Source: Viridibacillus sp050279675 (GTDB lineage: Bacteria > Bacillota > Bacilli > Bacillales_A > Planococcaceae). From it: a stretch of 64,000 nt of DNA. The stretch is taken from NCBI RefSeq assembly GCF_050279675.1, contig NZ_JBNNUK010000004.1, positions 124,001 through 188,000 of the forward strand, given 5' to 3'. Below the pieces are notes generated by a model. It made no database searches, was not told the DNA's origin, and saw only the letters and a program-made list of their open reading frames with translations. Made by a program: the position numbers and the translations under genes. This document shows positions 9,527 through 19,774 of the stretch, piece after piece (the first letter of the stretch is position 1; the number at the start of each line of letters is the position of its first letter).

Positions 9527-9550
9527 ATATATATCGTGTACGATATATAT
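9527..9550. promoter_or_regulatory. Perfect palindrome, probable OhrR/MarR operator
   Basis: Two 11-base arms (ATATATATCGT and ACGATATATAT) are separated by GT, 16 bases before the GTG start of the OhrR-type gene. The symmetry and position fit a dimeric MarR repressor site. Confidence 0.7.
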
Positions 9551-9946
9551 TTTATTTTATATTTGATGAAATGTAAATTTTTAGTCAAAACATCTTTTCC
9601 AATTCTATAATGAAGACTTTTTCTTTATGTAACTGTGGATGAAAACGGATGAGCAATAAAAACAATTTACCTTCGTCTAAATCCATCTGTTTCAAGTACA
9701 ACAGAAACCCTTTGCCTCCACTTAGATTCTGGAAATAATGTATTAACCAATACCGTAGATTTAAACTAAACAATTGATAAGTTGGTCACCTTAGAAGCAA
9801 TAAAATATTTATAGAACCAATTTGGGAGGGAAACCTTCACATAGGTTCTATTTATCTCTACTTTAATACTTGCAAATACTTTTCCATTCCTTCACTAAGC
9901 ATGTAAAATAATTTATAGCATAATAATTCTATAGAGGAGGCCTTTC

Positions 9947-10504
9947 ATGCTAAAACGTTTAGTCATTACTGGCTACAAGGCACATGAGCTAGGTATTTTT
10001 AATGATCAACACCCAGGTATACCGATTATAAAGAAGGCATTACATAATCAATTGATTTCCTTAATTAACGATGGATTGGAATGGGTTATTTTAAGCGGTC
10101 AACTTGGTGTAGAAATTTGGGCAGCAGAAGTTGTACAAGAACTGCAAATTGAATATCCAGATGTAAAATATGCAATTATCACACCATTTCTGGATCAACA
10201 AAAAAATTGGAATGAACAAAAACAAGAAAAATACGATATGATTGCTGCAAAAGCAAACTTTGTCACGAGTTTAACTAAGCGATCATATGAAGCCCCTTGG
10301 CAATTTATCGAGAAAAATAAATTTCTTATAAAAAATTCAGACGGTATTCTCATTATTTATGATGAAGAAAACGATGGTTCTCCTAAATATATAAAAAAGC
10401 TTGCCGAACTGTATGCCGAGAAGCATGATTACACGATTCTCAACATTAACGCCTATGATCTACAGGTTGTTGCAGAAGAAGAACAGATGAAAGAATGGGA
10501 GTAG
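9947..10504 (+). CDS. ypsA: YpsA family protein (SLOG-like nucleotide-binding fold)
   Basis: A 185-residue protein of the DUF1273/YpsA family. It begins LVITGYKAHELGIF and shows a glycine-rich segment WVILSGQLGVEIWAAE near residues 47-62 and DGILIIYDEENDGSPKY near residues 137-153, typical of the SLOG fold thought to bind a nucleotide-like ligand. In Bacillus and Staphylococcus YpsA affects cell division and oxidative stress resistance; the biochemical activity is not known. The ATG follows GAGGAGGCCTTTC. Its last 52 bases overlap the 3' end of a decayed transporter gene on the other strand. Confidence 0.85.
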   Translation: MLKRLVITGYKAHELGIFNDQHPGIPIIKKALHNQLISLINDGLEWVILSGQLGVEIWAAEVVQELQIEYPDVKYAIITPFLDQQKNWNEQKQEKYDMIAAKANFVTSLTKRSYEAPWQFIEKNKFLIKNSDGILIIYDEENDGSPKYIKKLAELYAEKHDYTILNINAYDLQVVAEEEQMKEWE

Positions 10505-11178
10505 TTTTTAGAGGAGAGTTTTTTAGTTCTCAATGAAATCGTAACTCCACACACAATCACAATTCCACCTAATAATTGAAATAATTCAATTGGCGTTCTC
10601 AGTACAATTAAACCAAAAATATTACTATAAAAAGTTATGACGCCAAGTGGCATCGATTTTGATAGTTGTTGAACAAAAATGAGGGAAATAGAAAAGGATA
10701 ACATTATTACTGTTATTAATAGCTCACCTTTACCAAAATGGACTGTCACAAAGGAACCATTCGTTATGACTAACCAATCATCAAGTAGGGCAGCTAATGA
10801 GCCGAACCAAAATACTTTTTTCTTTCGCGCTAAAAAAAGGCTACAGATAAGATGGCCGTCAATATAGGGGATAACGATAAAATAAGAGCAGCTTTTACCG
10901 GTTCTGAATATTGTAAACTAGCATAAAAACTCCATTGATTGAGGGTAATACCAATAAGCCCTGCAATAGCTAATATTAGAAACCCCTTTTTAGATAGCCT
11001 AAAATTTCTTACTTCTCTAAAAGTAATGCTCCATAAAAATAGCACTATAAAAATTCCTCATAAATGCAATCACACTTGGAGCAAATACATTCACTAATAT
11101 TGCACCAAAAATAAAATTACTGCCCCAAGCAATAACACAACAAAATAAAATGAAATACGTAACTAATTGATTTTTCAT
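10453..11178 (-). pseudogene. EamA/DMT-family transporter remnant
   Basis: The start (MKNQLVTYFILFCCVIAWGS) and later segments NQWSFYASLQYSEPVKAALI and TVIMLSFSISLIFVQQLSKS are clearly parts of one drug/metabolite (EamA) permease, but they lie in different frames. One frameshift is near 11045 and another in a run of seven T on the minus strand near 10838; a stretch near the penultimate membrane helix also looks deleted. The end runs into the ypsA 3' end. A single sequencing error could not explain all lesions. Confidence 0.8.
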
Positions 11179-11218
11179 ATAAATACATTTCTATAATTTT
11201 TCATCTTTTATGAAAAGC

Positions 11219-11280
11219 TAAGAGGATATCCTCTAGGAAAAGAAACAATCACCGTTTCCTTTCAGGCTATCCTCTCATTA
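11219..11280 (-). terminator. Possible terminator after the amidohydrolase pair
   Basis: Nested inverted repeats (AGAGGATA/TATCCTCT outside, GGAAAC/GTTTCC inside) follow directly on the stop codon of the second amidohydrolase. The trailing T-run is weak, so the terminator role is tentative. Confidence 0.4.
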
Positions 11281-11281
11281 T

Positions 11282-12496
11282 TTATACAAATTGACCATTC
11301 ACCATAACAGTTCGCTTAAGTGGCTTTCGAGCAACTACTTCTGCTGAAGAAGCGGCATCAAAGAAAACAAAGTCTGCATCATCCTGCACATTCGGCCAAA
11401 CTTTTTGACCATTCTGATCTAAAGCTGTAATTCCTCCTGTAATCCATTTCAAAGCATTTCTAAGTGATTTCTCATCAATTTTACTCGTTAACTCACAAAA
11501 ACGTGTAACTTTTTCTAGAACGTCCCCAGAGCCATAAGGACTCCAAGAATCAAAGAATCCATCACAACCAAAATTTACTTTTACTCCATATCGATCCAGT
11601 AAATCGATTGGTGGAATAACTCTCTTTAAGTTAATAGGAATGGTGGACATAATAGCAACATTATTTTCTGCTAAACGTGTTGCAATTTTCTCTTGTTCAG
11701 GAATAGATATATCACCTAAACAAAACGAATGGCTTAATGCTGTACGCCCATAATAATTTGCATCCTCAATAATGTCTACCCATTTATCCACTGTATAATA
11801 GCCTACATGTCCGCCATCATGAAGATGAATATCAACATCTGCATCAAATTCTGTAGCTATATTCATAGTTTCATATAAAGATTTTTCAATTGCATTATCA
11901 ATTCCTGCTGGGTCTAATCCCCCAACCATTGTTGCTCCACTTCGCATCGCTTCTCTAATTAAAGCAGGAACATGATCTCGAAGTAAACCATGTTGTGGGA
12001 AAGCAATAATATCTGCAGTTACTTTACCTTTAAATGTATCAAGTGCTGCAATAACACCCTCTAAATTTTTTAGTCCTATATAAGGATCAATATTAACGTG
12101 TGTACGAATATGTGTCGCGCCATTTGCTAAGATTGTTTCAATCATTTTTGTCGCTCTCTGCTGTGTAGAATCAGCAAGTAAAGGTAGTTCGCTTGCCTCA
12201 TGTGCTAATCGTTCTTTTAAGTTGGACACAGGTGTACAAGCTCTCCATCCTAAAGACATATATGTTTTATCAAGATGATTATGCATCTCTTTAAATGTTG
12301 GAACGGCTAGTTTTTCTTTCATATCGATACTACTTTCATTTAAAGGAATGTTCTCAGAAGTAGATATTAATTTTGCTATTTTACCCTCTGTTATTTGAAT
12401 ATGGAATAATGCTGTTTCAGTTTCAACTGTGCCATTTGGTAAGACTCTTTCTCCTACTTCTAATTTCACATTTGAAAGCCATTGTACGTTACTCAT
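11282..12496 (-). CDS. Cytosine-deaminase-like amidohydrolase (copy 2 of a tandem pair)
   Basis: A 404-residue metal-dependent hydrolase of the CodA/atrazine-hydrolase branch. The first metal motif is HNHLDKTYM near residue 75, a second histidine cluster is DIHLHDGGHVGYY, another histidine lies in LSHSFCLGD, and the catalytic aspartate is in FGCDGFFDSWSPYGSGD. The glutamate expected three residues after the His cluster in CodA (HCDE) is replaced by Gly/Gly residues. It starts two bases after its paralogue, with AGGAGGGGTAATA before the ATG. Substrate unknown: a deaminated or amide-bearing N-heterocycle is likely. Confidence 0.75.
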   Translation of the reverse strand: MSNVQWLSNVKLEVGERVLPNGTVETETALFHIQITEGKIAKLISTSENIPLNESSIDMKEKLAVPTFKEMHNHLDKTYMSLGWRACTPVSNLKERLAHEASELPLLADSTQQRATKMIETILANGATHIRTHVNIDPYIGLKNLEGVIAALDTFKGKVTADIIAFPQHGLLRDHVPALIREAMRSGATMVGGLDPAGIDNAIEKSLYETMNIATEFDADVDIHLHDGGHVGYYTVDKWVDIIEDANYYGRTALSHSFCLGDISIPEQEKIATRLAENNVAIMSTIPINLKRVIPPIDLLDRYGVKVNFGCDGFFDSWSPYGSGDVLEKVTRFCELTSKIDEKSLRNALKWITGGITALDQNGQKVWPNVQDDADFVFFDAASSAEVVARKPLKRTVMVNGQFV

Positions 12497-12498
12497 TA

Positions 12499-13734
12499 TT
12501 ACCCCTCCTGTCCTACTAGTTCTTCATTTGTGAAAATAAGTTGACCTTGTGAAATAACATGTGCAATTGGTCTTCTTCTTGCTACAGCCTGTGCTGAGCA
12601 CTCTGCATCAAGTAATACTATATTCGCTAAATCTCCCACTTGTGGCCAAACTCTCATACCTACATCATTTAGTGGTGTAATTCCACCTGATGCATATTTC
12701 CAGCAACGACTAAGTGAGTATTCATCAATACATTTAAATCTTTCAGCAAATGTATTTAACTTTTCTACAGTATTCCCTGTCCCAAATGGTGACCAGTGAT
12801 CTGTTAAACTATCGTGTCCAAGCGACACTTTCACCCCATTATCATATAAGTATGGAATTGGAATAGTTGTTCGACCAATTGGCACCGTTGAAGTTACATC
12901 GATTTGAGCATCTGCTAAAGTCGCCGTTAATGCTTCTAACTCTTTACCTTCTAGATCACCTAAAGCCATTGCATGACTAATTGTCACTTGTCCAACTTTG
13001 TTAGCTTCTTTCGTTAATTTCGCCAATTGATAGAATTCAAAAGCACCAAGTGTATTTGGATCATGAATATGCATATCGATACCAGTTCCTGCTTCCACTG
13101 CTATATCCATAGTTACTTGCAATGATTTATCTATATCACGGTCAATAACAGAAGGATCCAATCCACCAACTAATGTGGCACCCATTTTCATCGCTTCACG
13201 TATTAATGGTTCAACTCCCGAACGTAATAATCCATGCTGAGGAAACGCTACAATATCATAAGTAACTTGTCCTTCAAATTTTTGAAATGCTTCTTTCGTA
13301 ATTTCTATATGCTTTGTACCAATTTGAGGATCAACATTGCAATGTGACCTTATGTGGGTATGACCTTGAGAGATGAGTAATTGAATCATATTTTCTGCAC
13401 GATGAAGTGCAGTTGGAAGTTGAGCAGGAAGCAGTTCTTCCTCCTCTTCAATTCTCGTTAATATACCTTTAGTTATTGACTTGCATGCCTTCCATGGCCC
13501 GCTAAAATATGTTTTATCCACATGAATATGCATATCTCTAAATGCAGGCATTAATAAAGCTTCTTGTGCATCTAAAATTTCGATATTTGAAGCTTGTATA
13601 TCTTTTCCTATTTCAATTACTTGTCCGTTCGTAATTAATACATCAAATAACTCTGTTTGTGTACTTACAATATGACCATTTATATAGCTAAAACCTGTTT
13701 CTAACTTAGCGTTTTTTATCAATAGATTCTGCAT
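12499..13734 (-). CDS. Cytosine-deaminase-like amidohydrolase (copy 1 of a tandem pair)
   Basis: A 411-residue paralogue of the next gene and clearly similar over its whole length. Metal motifs are HIHVDKTYFSGPW near residue 75, DMHIHDPNTLG, ISHAMALGD and the aspartate of SLGHDSLTDHWSPFGTGN, which closely follows the CodA pattern. As in the neighbour, the proton-shuttling glutamate of cytosine deaminase is not visible. ATAGGAGGTAGTAAGTA precedes the ATG. The pair is transcribed alone, downstream of a terminated BASS transporter gene. Two divergent copies suggest either a heteromer or two sequential hydrolytic steps. Confidence 0.75.
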   Translation of the reverse strand: MQNLLIKNAKLETGFSYINGHIVSTQTELFDVLITNGQVIEIGKDIQASNIEILDAQEALLMPAFRDMHIHVDKTYFSGPWKACKSITKGILTRIEEEEELLPAQLPTALHRAENMIQLLISQGHTHIRSHCNVDPQIGTKHIEITKEAFQKFEGQVTYDIVAFPQHGLLRSGVEPLIREAMKMGATLVGGLDPSVIDRDIDKSLQVTMDIAVEAGTGIDMHIHDPNTLGAFEFYQLAKLTKEANKVGQVTISHAMALGDLEGKELEALTATLADAQIDVTSTVPIGRTTIPIPYLYDNGVKVSLGHDSLTDHWSPFGTGNTVEKLNTFAERFKCIDEYSLSRCWKYASGGITPLNDVGMRVWPQVGDLANIVLLDAECSAQAVARRRPIAHVISQGQLIFTNEELVGQEG

Positions 13735-13970
13735 TACTTACTACCTCCTATATGAATAAAACCAAATTTGCTACAATGAGCAACGAATTGGACGCAAATT
13801 CCGCTCATTTTGTAAATCATATACTATTGTCGCTATATTCGCTATTTTCTGCAATTAATAGTTTCATAATTAATATAATATGGACGTAGGGCCTATCCTA
13901 ATTTCAAAATTTTTTATAGGTTTTTATGATTTACAACTAGCTTGATACTAATATTAGTGATGGCAAAATT

Positions 13971-14010
13971 AAAAAGCTATTCCACAAGTGTTTAACACTT
14001 ATGGAATAGC
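13971..14010 (-). terminator. Terminator of the BASS transporter gene
   Basis: A 15-base stem with one mismatch (GCTATTCCA...TGGAATAGC) is followed by five T on the minus strand, ten bases beyond the stop codon. Confidence 0.85.
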
Positions 14011-14019
14011 CTTAAATTG

Positions 14020-14982
14020 CTACTCTTTGTTTCCATCTAATACTTTTAACGTTTTTTTGTTAGCCTTCCAGCTCCAATACGTTGCGAGTAATGGACCCGA
14101 AATATTGTGCCATACACTGAAAATCGCACTCGGAACTGCAGCTAATGGACTGAAATGGGCAACTGCTGATGCTGCTCCTAGACCGGAATTTTGCATTCCT
14201 ACTTCTATAGATATTGCTTTTTGATCTTCATAATTCAATTTCAGTGCTTTTGCAATTAAGAATCCAAATAGTAACCCTAAACCATTGTGTAAAATAACAA
14301 CAGCGAATATTAATAGCCCTGTTTCTAAAATTTTATCACGACTACCACCTACAACAGCAGCTACAATCATTACTATCGCAATAACAGAAATGAAAGGCAT
14401 AACACCAATTGCAGCATCTGTTTTATTTTTGAATATTAATTTTACAACAACGCCTAAAATAATTGGGATTAACACAATTTTAACAACAGAGATGAACATA
14501 TCACTTGCTGATACTTTTAGCCACTCACTAGCTAGTAAAAATACAATAGTTGGTGTCAAAAGTGGCGCAAGTAGAGTCGTAATAGATGTGACAGTTACAG
14601 ATAACGCTGTATTCCCTTTCGCTAAAAAAGTCATAACATTTGAAGCTGTCCCCCCTGGGCATGCTCCAACTAAGATGACGCCTATTGCGACTTCTGGAGA
14701 TAAATTAAAACCTTTTGCTAGTATGTATGCTAATGATGGCATGACTATAAATTGCGATAAAACACCGACTATAACCCCTTTTGGCTGTTTCAATATCAAT
14801 TTGAAGTCTCCTATAGATAATGTCATCCCCATACCAAACATGACAATCCCTAATAATAATGAGATATAAGGGCCAATCCACGTAAATTGCTCTGGAGCGT
14901 ATAATGCTAGACCTGCAACTACCAAGACCCATATGGCGAAAGTATCGCCAACAAATTTCCCGGTCTTTTCTATCGTCTGTAT
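14020..14982 (-). CDS. BASS-family sodium symporter (YocS-like), apparent ATA start
   Basis: A 320-residue bile-acid:sodium-symporter-type protein with nine to ten hydrophobic segments; characteristic stretches are GVILVGACPGGTASNVMTFL near residue 115 and SIEVGMQNSGLGAASAVAHF near residue 255. The N-terminal 19 residues (QTIEKTGKFVGDTFAIWVL) fit the family, but the codon eight bases after AAAGGAGG is ATA, not ATG. The next in-frame start is a TTG at 14925 with no ribosome site and would cut off part of the first helix. Bacterial members often carry keto acids or organic anions; the substrate here is unknown. Confidence 0.75.
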   Translation of the reverse strand: MQTIEKTGKFVGDTFAIWVLVVAGLALYAPEQFTWIGPYISLLLGIVMFGMGMTLSIGDFKLILKQPKGVIVGVLSQFIVMPSLAYILAKGFNLSPEVAIGVILVGACPGGTASNVMTFLAKGNTALSVTVTSITTLLAPLLTPTIVFLLASEWLKVSASDMFISVVKIVLIPIILGVVVKLIFKNKTDAAIGVMPFISVIAIVMIVAAVVGGSRDKILETGLLIFAVVILHNGLGLLFGFLIAKALKLNYEDQKAISIEVGMQNSGLGAASAVAHFSPLAAVPSAIFSVWHNISGPLLATYWSWKANKKTLKVLDGNKE

Positions 14983-15090
14983 GTTACTTACCTCCTTTAC
15001 AATTTTATTAGATTATATGCTAGAGATTTTAATTTATCATACAAAATTAATGCTCTAGTTTATAATCCCTGTTTTTTAGTGATATATGAA

Positions 15091-15126
15091 AAAAAAAGAT
15101 ACACCACTATAAAGAAGTGATGTACC
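15091..15126 (-). terminator. Terminator of xpt-pbuX
   Basis: Stem GGTACATCACT/AGTGGTGTATC followed by nine T on the minus strand, 20 bases after the pbuX stop. Confidence 0.85.
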
Positions 15127-15146
15127 TTAAAATAATAGTAAACTTT

Positions 15147-17095
<1,949 letters not shown>

Positions 17096-17230
17096 TCAAC
17101 TAGAATATAATAAAAAAACTCAGAAACCATGCATCCATTCTTACTACGAGTGGAGCAAAGTCCCTAGAGCTAAAAGTTCTTTGGGTATAGAAAAACAATA
17201 TCATTAGATATTTGCTCTCTACATCAGTGC

Positions 17231-17302
17231 CTCTCATAGTCAGTTTGTTTACGGCAAACCGGTAGAAACTTGCGAGCCTTATTCTCGCTATTATATGAGT
17301 GA
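17231..17302 (-). promoter_or_regulatory. Guanine (purine) riboswitch aptamer of xpt-pbuX
   Basis: On the minus strand P1 is formed by CTCATATAA and CTATGAG; the conserved core AGTTTCTACC and CCGTAAA with GACTATGAG is present. The C in GACTA is the specificity base for guanine-type ligands (adenine riboswitches have T). It precedes xpt by about 200 bases; I could not draw a convincing terminator between them. Confidence 0.93.
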
Positions 17303-17501
17303 ATGCTATTAAGATTTTCGTTATAGAATGTTCCTATTATAGCACTCAAATTTTGAATTTCAATCCTTACAAATAATGAAAGACTATTCAATCTTTTTCA
17401 CGTTTTTAAAGCACTAAAACAAAAGGAACTATGTGGTATTTAACTAGTTCCATTTATTTAAATATTCTATTTATTACGGCTCAGTAAATTATAACTTATG
17501 C

Positions 17502-17507
17502 TATAAT
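17502..17507 (+). promoter_or_regulatory. Extended -10 promoter of the small zinc-ribbon gene
   Basis: TGCTATAAT is an extended -10 element 55 bases before the ATG of the 62-residue protein. No clear -35 box is seen at 17 bases, which extended -10 promoters do not need. Confidence 0.45.
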
Positions 17508-17561
17508 TCCATTTAAGATATTTTACAAAAAAATACAATTTCAAGGAGTTGGAGATGAGAT

Positions 17562-17750
17562 ATGGGCAAATGTCCTAAATGTGACGGAAACGAAATGAAA
17601 AAAGGGGTACTTCACAGTGGTGCTGTAATGCTTCAAATGGTACCAGCAAGCAATATTAGAGGCAAATCCTCACCTATATCTGCAGAATATTGTAGTGATT
17701 GTGGATACATTGAAACTCTTTATGTCACTGAACCTAAGAATTTGAAATAA
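17562..17750 (+). CDS. Small zinc-ribbon protein
   Basis: A 62-residue protein with two CxxC knuckles, CPKC at residues 4-7 and CSDC at about residues 45-48, spaced as in a zinc ribbon. The ATG follows CAAGGAGTTGGAGATGAGAT, and an extended -10 promoter lies upstream. It is the only plus-strand gene between xpt and the lysine permease and ends before a bidirectional terminator. I do not recognise a named family; binding of zinc is likely, a nucleic-acid or protein partner is only guessed. Confidence 0.75.
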   Translation: MGKCPKCDGNEMKKGVLHSGAVMLQMVPASNIRGKSSPISAEYCSDCGYIETLYVTEPKNLK

Positions 17751-17862
17751 CTTTCCTTATTCCAATATTGATTTAAATGCCATTCAGATAATTTATTAAT
17801 TTACTCCCCATAAACACATTCACGCTTGTTAATTATATTGTAAATGAGTGTGAATTAATAAA

Positions 17863-17902
17863 ACAAAAAACTACGTAGCTTAGAGGCTACGTAGTTTTTT
17901 TA
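17863..17902. terminator. Bidirectional terminator between convergent genes
   Basis: A perfect stem of ACTACGTAGC and GCTACGTAGT flanked by A-runs and T-runs, serving both the zinc-ribbon gene and the lysine permease gene. Confidence 0.9.
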
Positions 17903-17904
17903 GG

Positions 17905-19365
17905 TTAACGGTGACTATCAAAGTCACAATCTTCTAGTTTGACGATTTTCGTTTTATGAACAATTTTATAGCCGAACCAAATGGCTAAGAAAATTGGTAA
18001 CCCGATATATGAAACAAGGATACCGTACCAATCGATATGGTCGCCTGTAAATGCTGTATAGTTTTGGCCAACAACGACGATTGCACAAAGTACAAAGGCG
18101 AAGATCGGACCGAATGGGAACCATTTTGCTTTATAAGGTAATTCGTTCAAATCGCGACCTTGTACAATATAGGCTTTACGGAATCGGTAATGACTTACTG
18201 CAATCCCTAGCCAAGCTACAAACCCACACATACCTGATGCATTTAACAACCAAATGTAGACAACACCATCACCAAAGAATGATGCGATAAATGATACACA
18301 AGCAACTAAACAAGTTGCTACTAATGCAGCCATCGGAATACCGCGTTTGTTTAGTTTAGTAAACATTTTAGGTGCTTTACCATCTTTAGCAAGCTCCCAA
18401 AGCATACGTGATGACGCATATAAACCAGAGTTTCCTGAAGATAAAATAGCCGTTAAAATGATCGCATTCATAACTGAAGCTGCAAACGCGATACCTGCAT
18501 TTTCAAATACTAATGTGAACGGACTTACTGTAATATCACTACTAGCTAAACGTTCATCAGTAAATGGAATTAATAAGCCAATTGCTAAAATCGCTAAAAT
18601 GTAGAATAACAGAATACGCCAGAAAACTTGACGAACAGCTTTCGGAATACTTTTTCCTGGATCGTCTGTTTCTCCAGCAGTAATCCCTAGTAGTTCTGTT
18701 CCTTGAAATGAGAAACCTGCTGCTAAGAAAATACCAAACATTGCGAAGAAACCACCATGGAATGGACCATCTTCAATGAAGAAGTTTTTGAATCCAACTG
18801 GGTCTTGTCCACCCATTAAACCAAATACCATCAAGAAGCTGACGATGATAAAGACGACAATTGTAACGACTTTAATAAGTGAAAACCAATATTCACTTTC
18901 ACCAAAGCTTTTAATCGACAAGACATTTAAAGTGAAGATGATTACTAAAAACCCTGCGGTCCAGACGAATGATGATACATCAGGGAACCAAAATTTCATA
19001 ATTAATGATACAGCTGCAATTTCAGCTGCGATTGTAATTGCCCAGTTATACCAGTAGTTCCAACCAAGAGCAAAACCTAGTGCTGGGTCAACGAATTTAG
19101 ATGCGTAAGTACTAAACGAACCAGATACAGGCATAAATGCTGCCATTTCCCCTAAGCTTGTCATTAAGAAGAACACCATAATACCAATTAAAGAATATGC
19201 TAATAACGCTCCACCTGGACCTGCTTCGTGGATAGCTGCACCACTTGCTAAGAACAACCCTGTACCGATTGTTCCTCCAAGTGAAATCATCGTCACATGA
19301 CGACTTTTCAGTCCTCTATTAAGACCTTGCGTTTCTACGCTTTGGCCGTTATTTTTATTACTCAT
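17905..19365 (-). CDS. lysP: Amino-acid permease, probably lysine-specific (LysP-like)
   Basis: A 486-residue amino-acid transporter of the AAT/APC family with twelve predicted helices. The N-terminal helix carries ISLGGTIGTGLFLASG (residues about 28-43), the substrate-binding glycine motif of the family, and SFQGTELLGITAGETDDP is typical of LysP-like members. I took the ATG that follows AGAGGGGATTCTTA. A lysine riboswitch with terminator lies directly upstream, so expression should drop when lysine is plentiful; that makes lysine the likely substrate. Confidence 0.85.
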   Translation of the reverse strand: MSNKNNGQSVETQGLNRGLKSRHVTMISLGGTIGTGLFLASGAAIHEAGPGGALLAYSLIGIMVFFLMTSLGEMAAFMPVSGSFSTYASKFVDPALGFALGWNYWYNWAITIAAEIAAVSLIMKFWFPDVSSFVWTAGFLVIIFTLNVLSIKSFGESEYWFSLIKVVTIVVFIIVSFLMVFGLMGGQDPVGFKNFFIEDGPFHGGFFAMFGIFLAAGFSFQGTELLGITAGETDDPGKSIPKAVRQVFWRILLFYILAILAIGLLIPFTDERLASSDITVSPFTLVFENAGIAFAASVMNAIILTAILSSGNSGLYASSRMLWELAKDGKAPKMFTKLNKRGIPMAALVATCLVACVSFIASFFGDGVVYIWLLNASGMCGFVAWLGIAVSHYRFRKAYIVQGRDLNELPYKAKWFPFGPIFAFVLCAIVVVGQNYTAFTGDHIDWYGILVSYIGLPIFLAIWFGYKIVHKTKIVKLEDCDFDSHR

Positions 19366-19417
19366 TAAGAATCCCCTCTTTCCATTTTTCATTGCAAAAA
19401 GGTTAACTTGATGTCAT

Positions 19418-19452
19418 AAAAAATACCATCACAAGGAATATGCGATGGTATC
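19418..19452 (-). terminator. Riboswitch-controlled terminator upstream of lysP
   Basis: The stem ATACCATC...GATGGTAT is followed by a run of T on the minus strand, between the lysine aptamer and the permease gene: the off-state terminator of the riboswitch. Confidence 0.85.
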
Positions 19453-19472
19453 TAAACATGCCCATCAACCTT

Positions 19473-19650
19473 GATAAAGATAGCTCAACACGCCCACTAA
19501 GACGTGACAGTTCTGCACCTTTCGGCAACAGCCCCAATGATTATAAGAAAAAGCTTATAAACACTTCGGCGATATTCCCTTTCAAATAGAATCACTGACG
19601 CTTTTCGCCTCATCCATTTTACTTTTTAATATCGCGACCTCTACCTCATC
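19473..19650 (-). promoter_or_regulatory. Lysine riboswitch (L box)
   Basis: The minus strand shows conserved L-box blocks in order: AGAGGTCGCG, AGTA, AAAGGGAA, CGCCGAAG, GGGGCTG and ACTGTCAC. The ends (GATGAGGTAG and CTATCTTTATC) can pair as P1. It sits between a sigma-A promoter and a terminator ahead of the permease. Confidence 0.93.
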
Positions 19651-19692
19651 GAATGGATGAGGCATTGCAATATATTAATTTAATATGCCCCT

Positions 19693-19721
19693 ATTATAAT
19701 ACAAGAGATTTCGATATTCAA
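19693..19721 (-). promoter_or_regulatory. Promoter of the lysine riboswitch transcript
   Basis: TTGAAT (19721-19716) and TATAAT (19698-19693) on the minus strand with a 17-base spacer, about 40 bases before the aptamer. Confidence 0.8.
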
Positions 19722-19774
19722 GATGTAAGTTCTCTTGAATATTAAGGCAATTTAAGTTAATTTTTGTTAAGTCT

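Noticed and set aside
9585..9773. 62-codon minus-strand frame upstream of the OhrR-type gene
   Set aside because: TTG start without ribosome site and no recognisable family; possibly a relic, but not supportable.
14285..14869. 194-codon plus-strand frame
   Set aside because: It lies wholly inside the BASS transporter gene on the other strand, and its composition is that of an antisense shadow.
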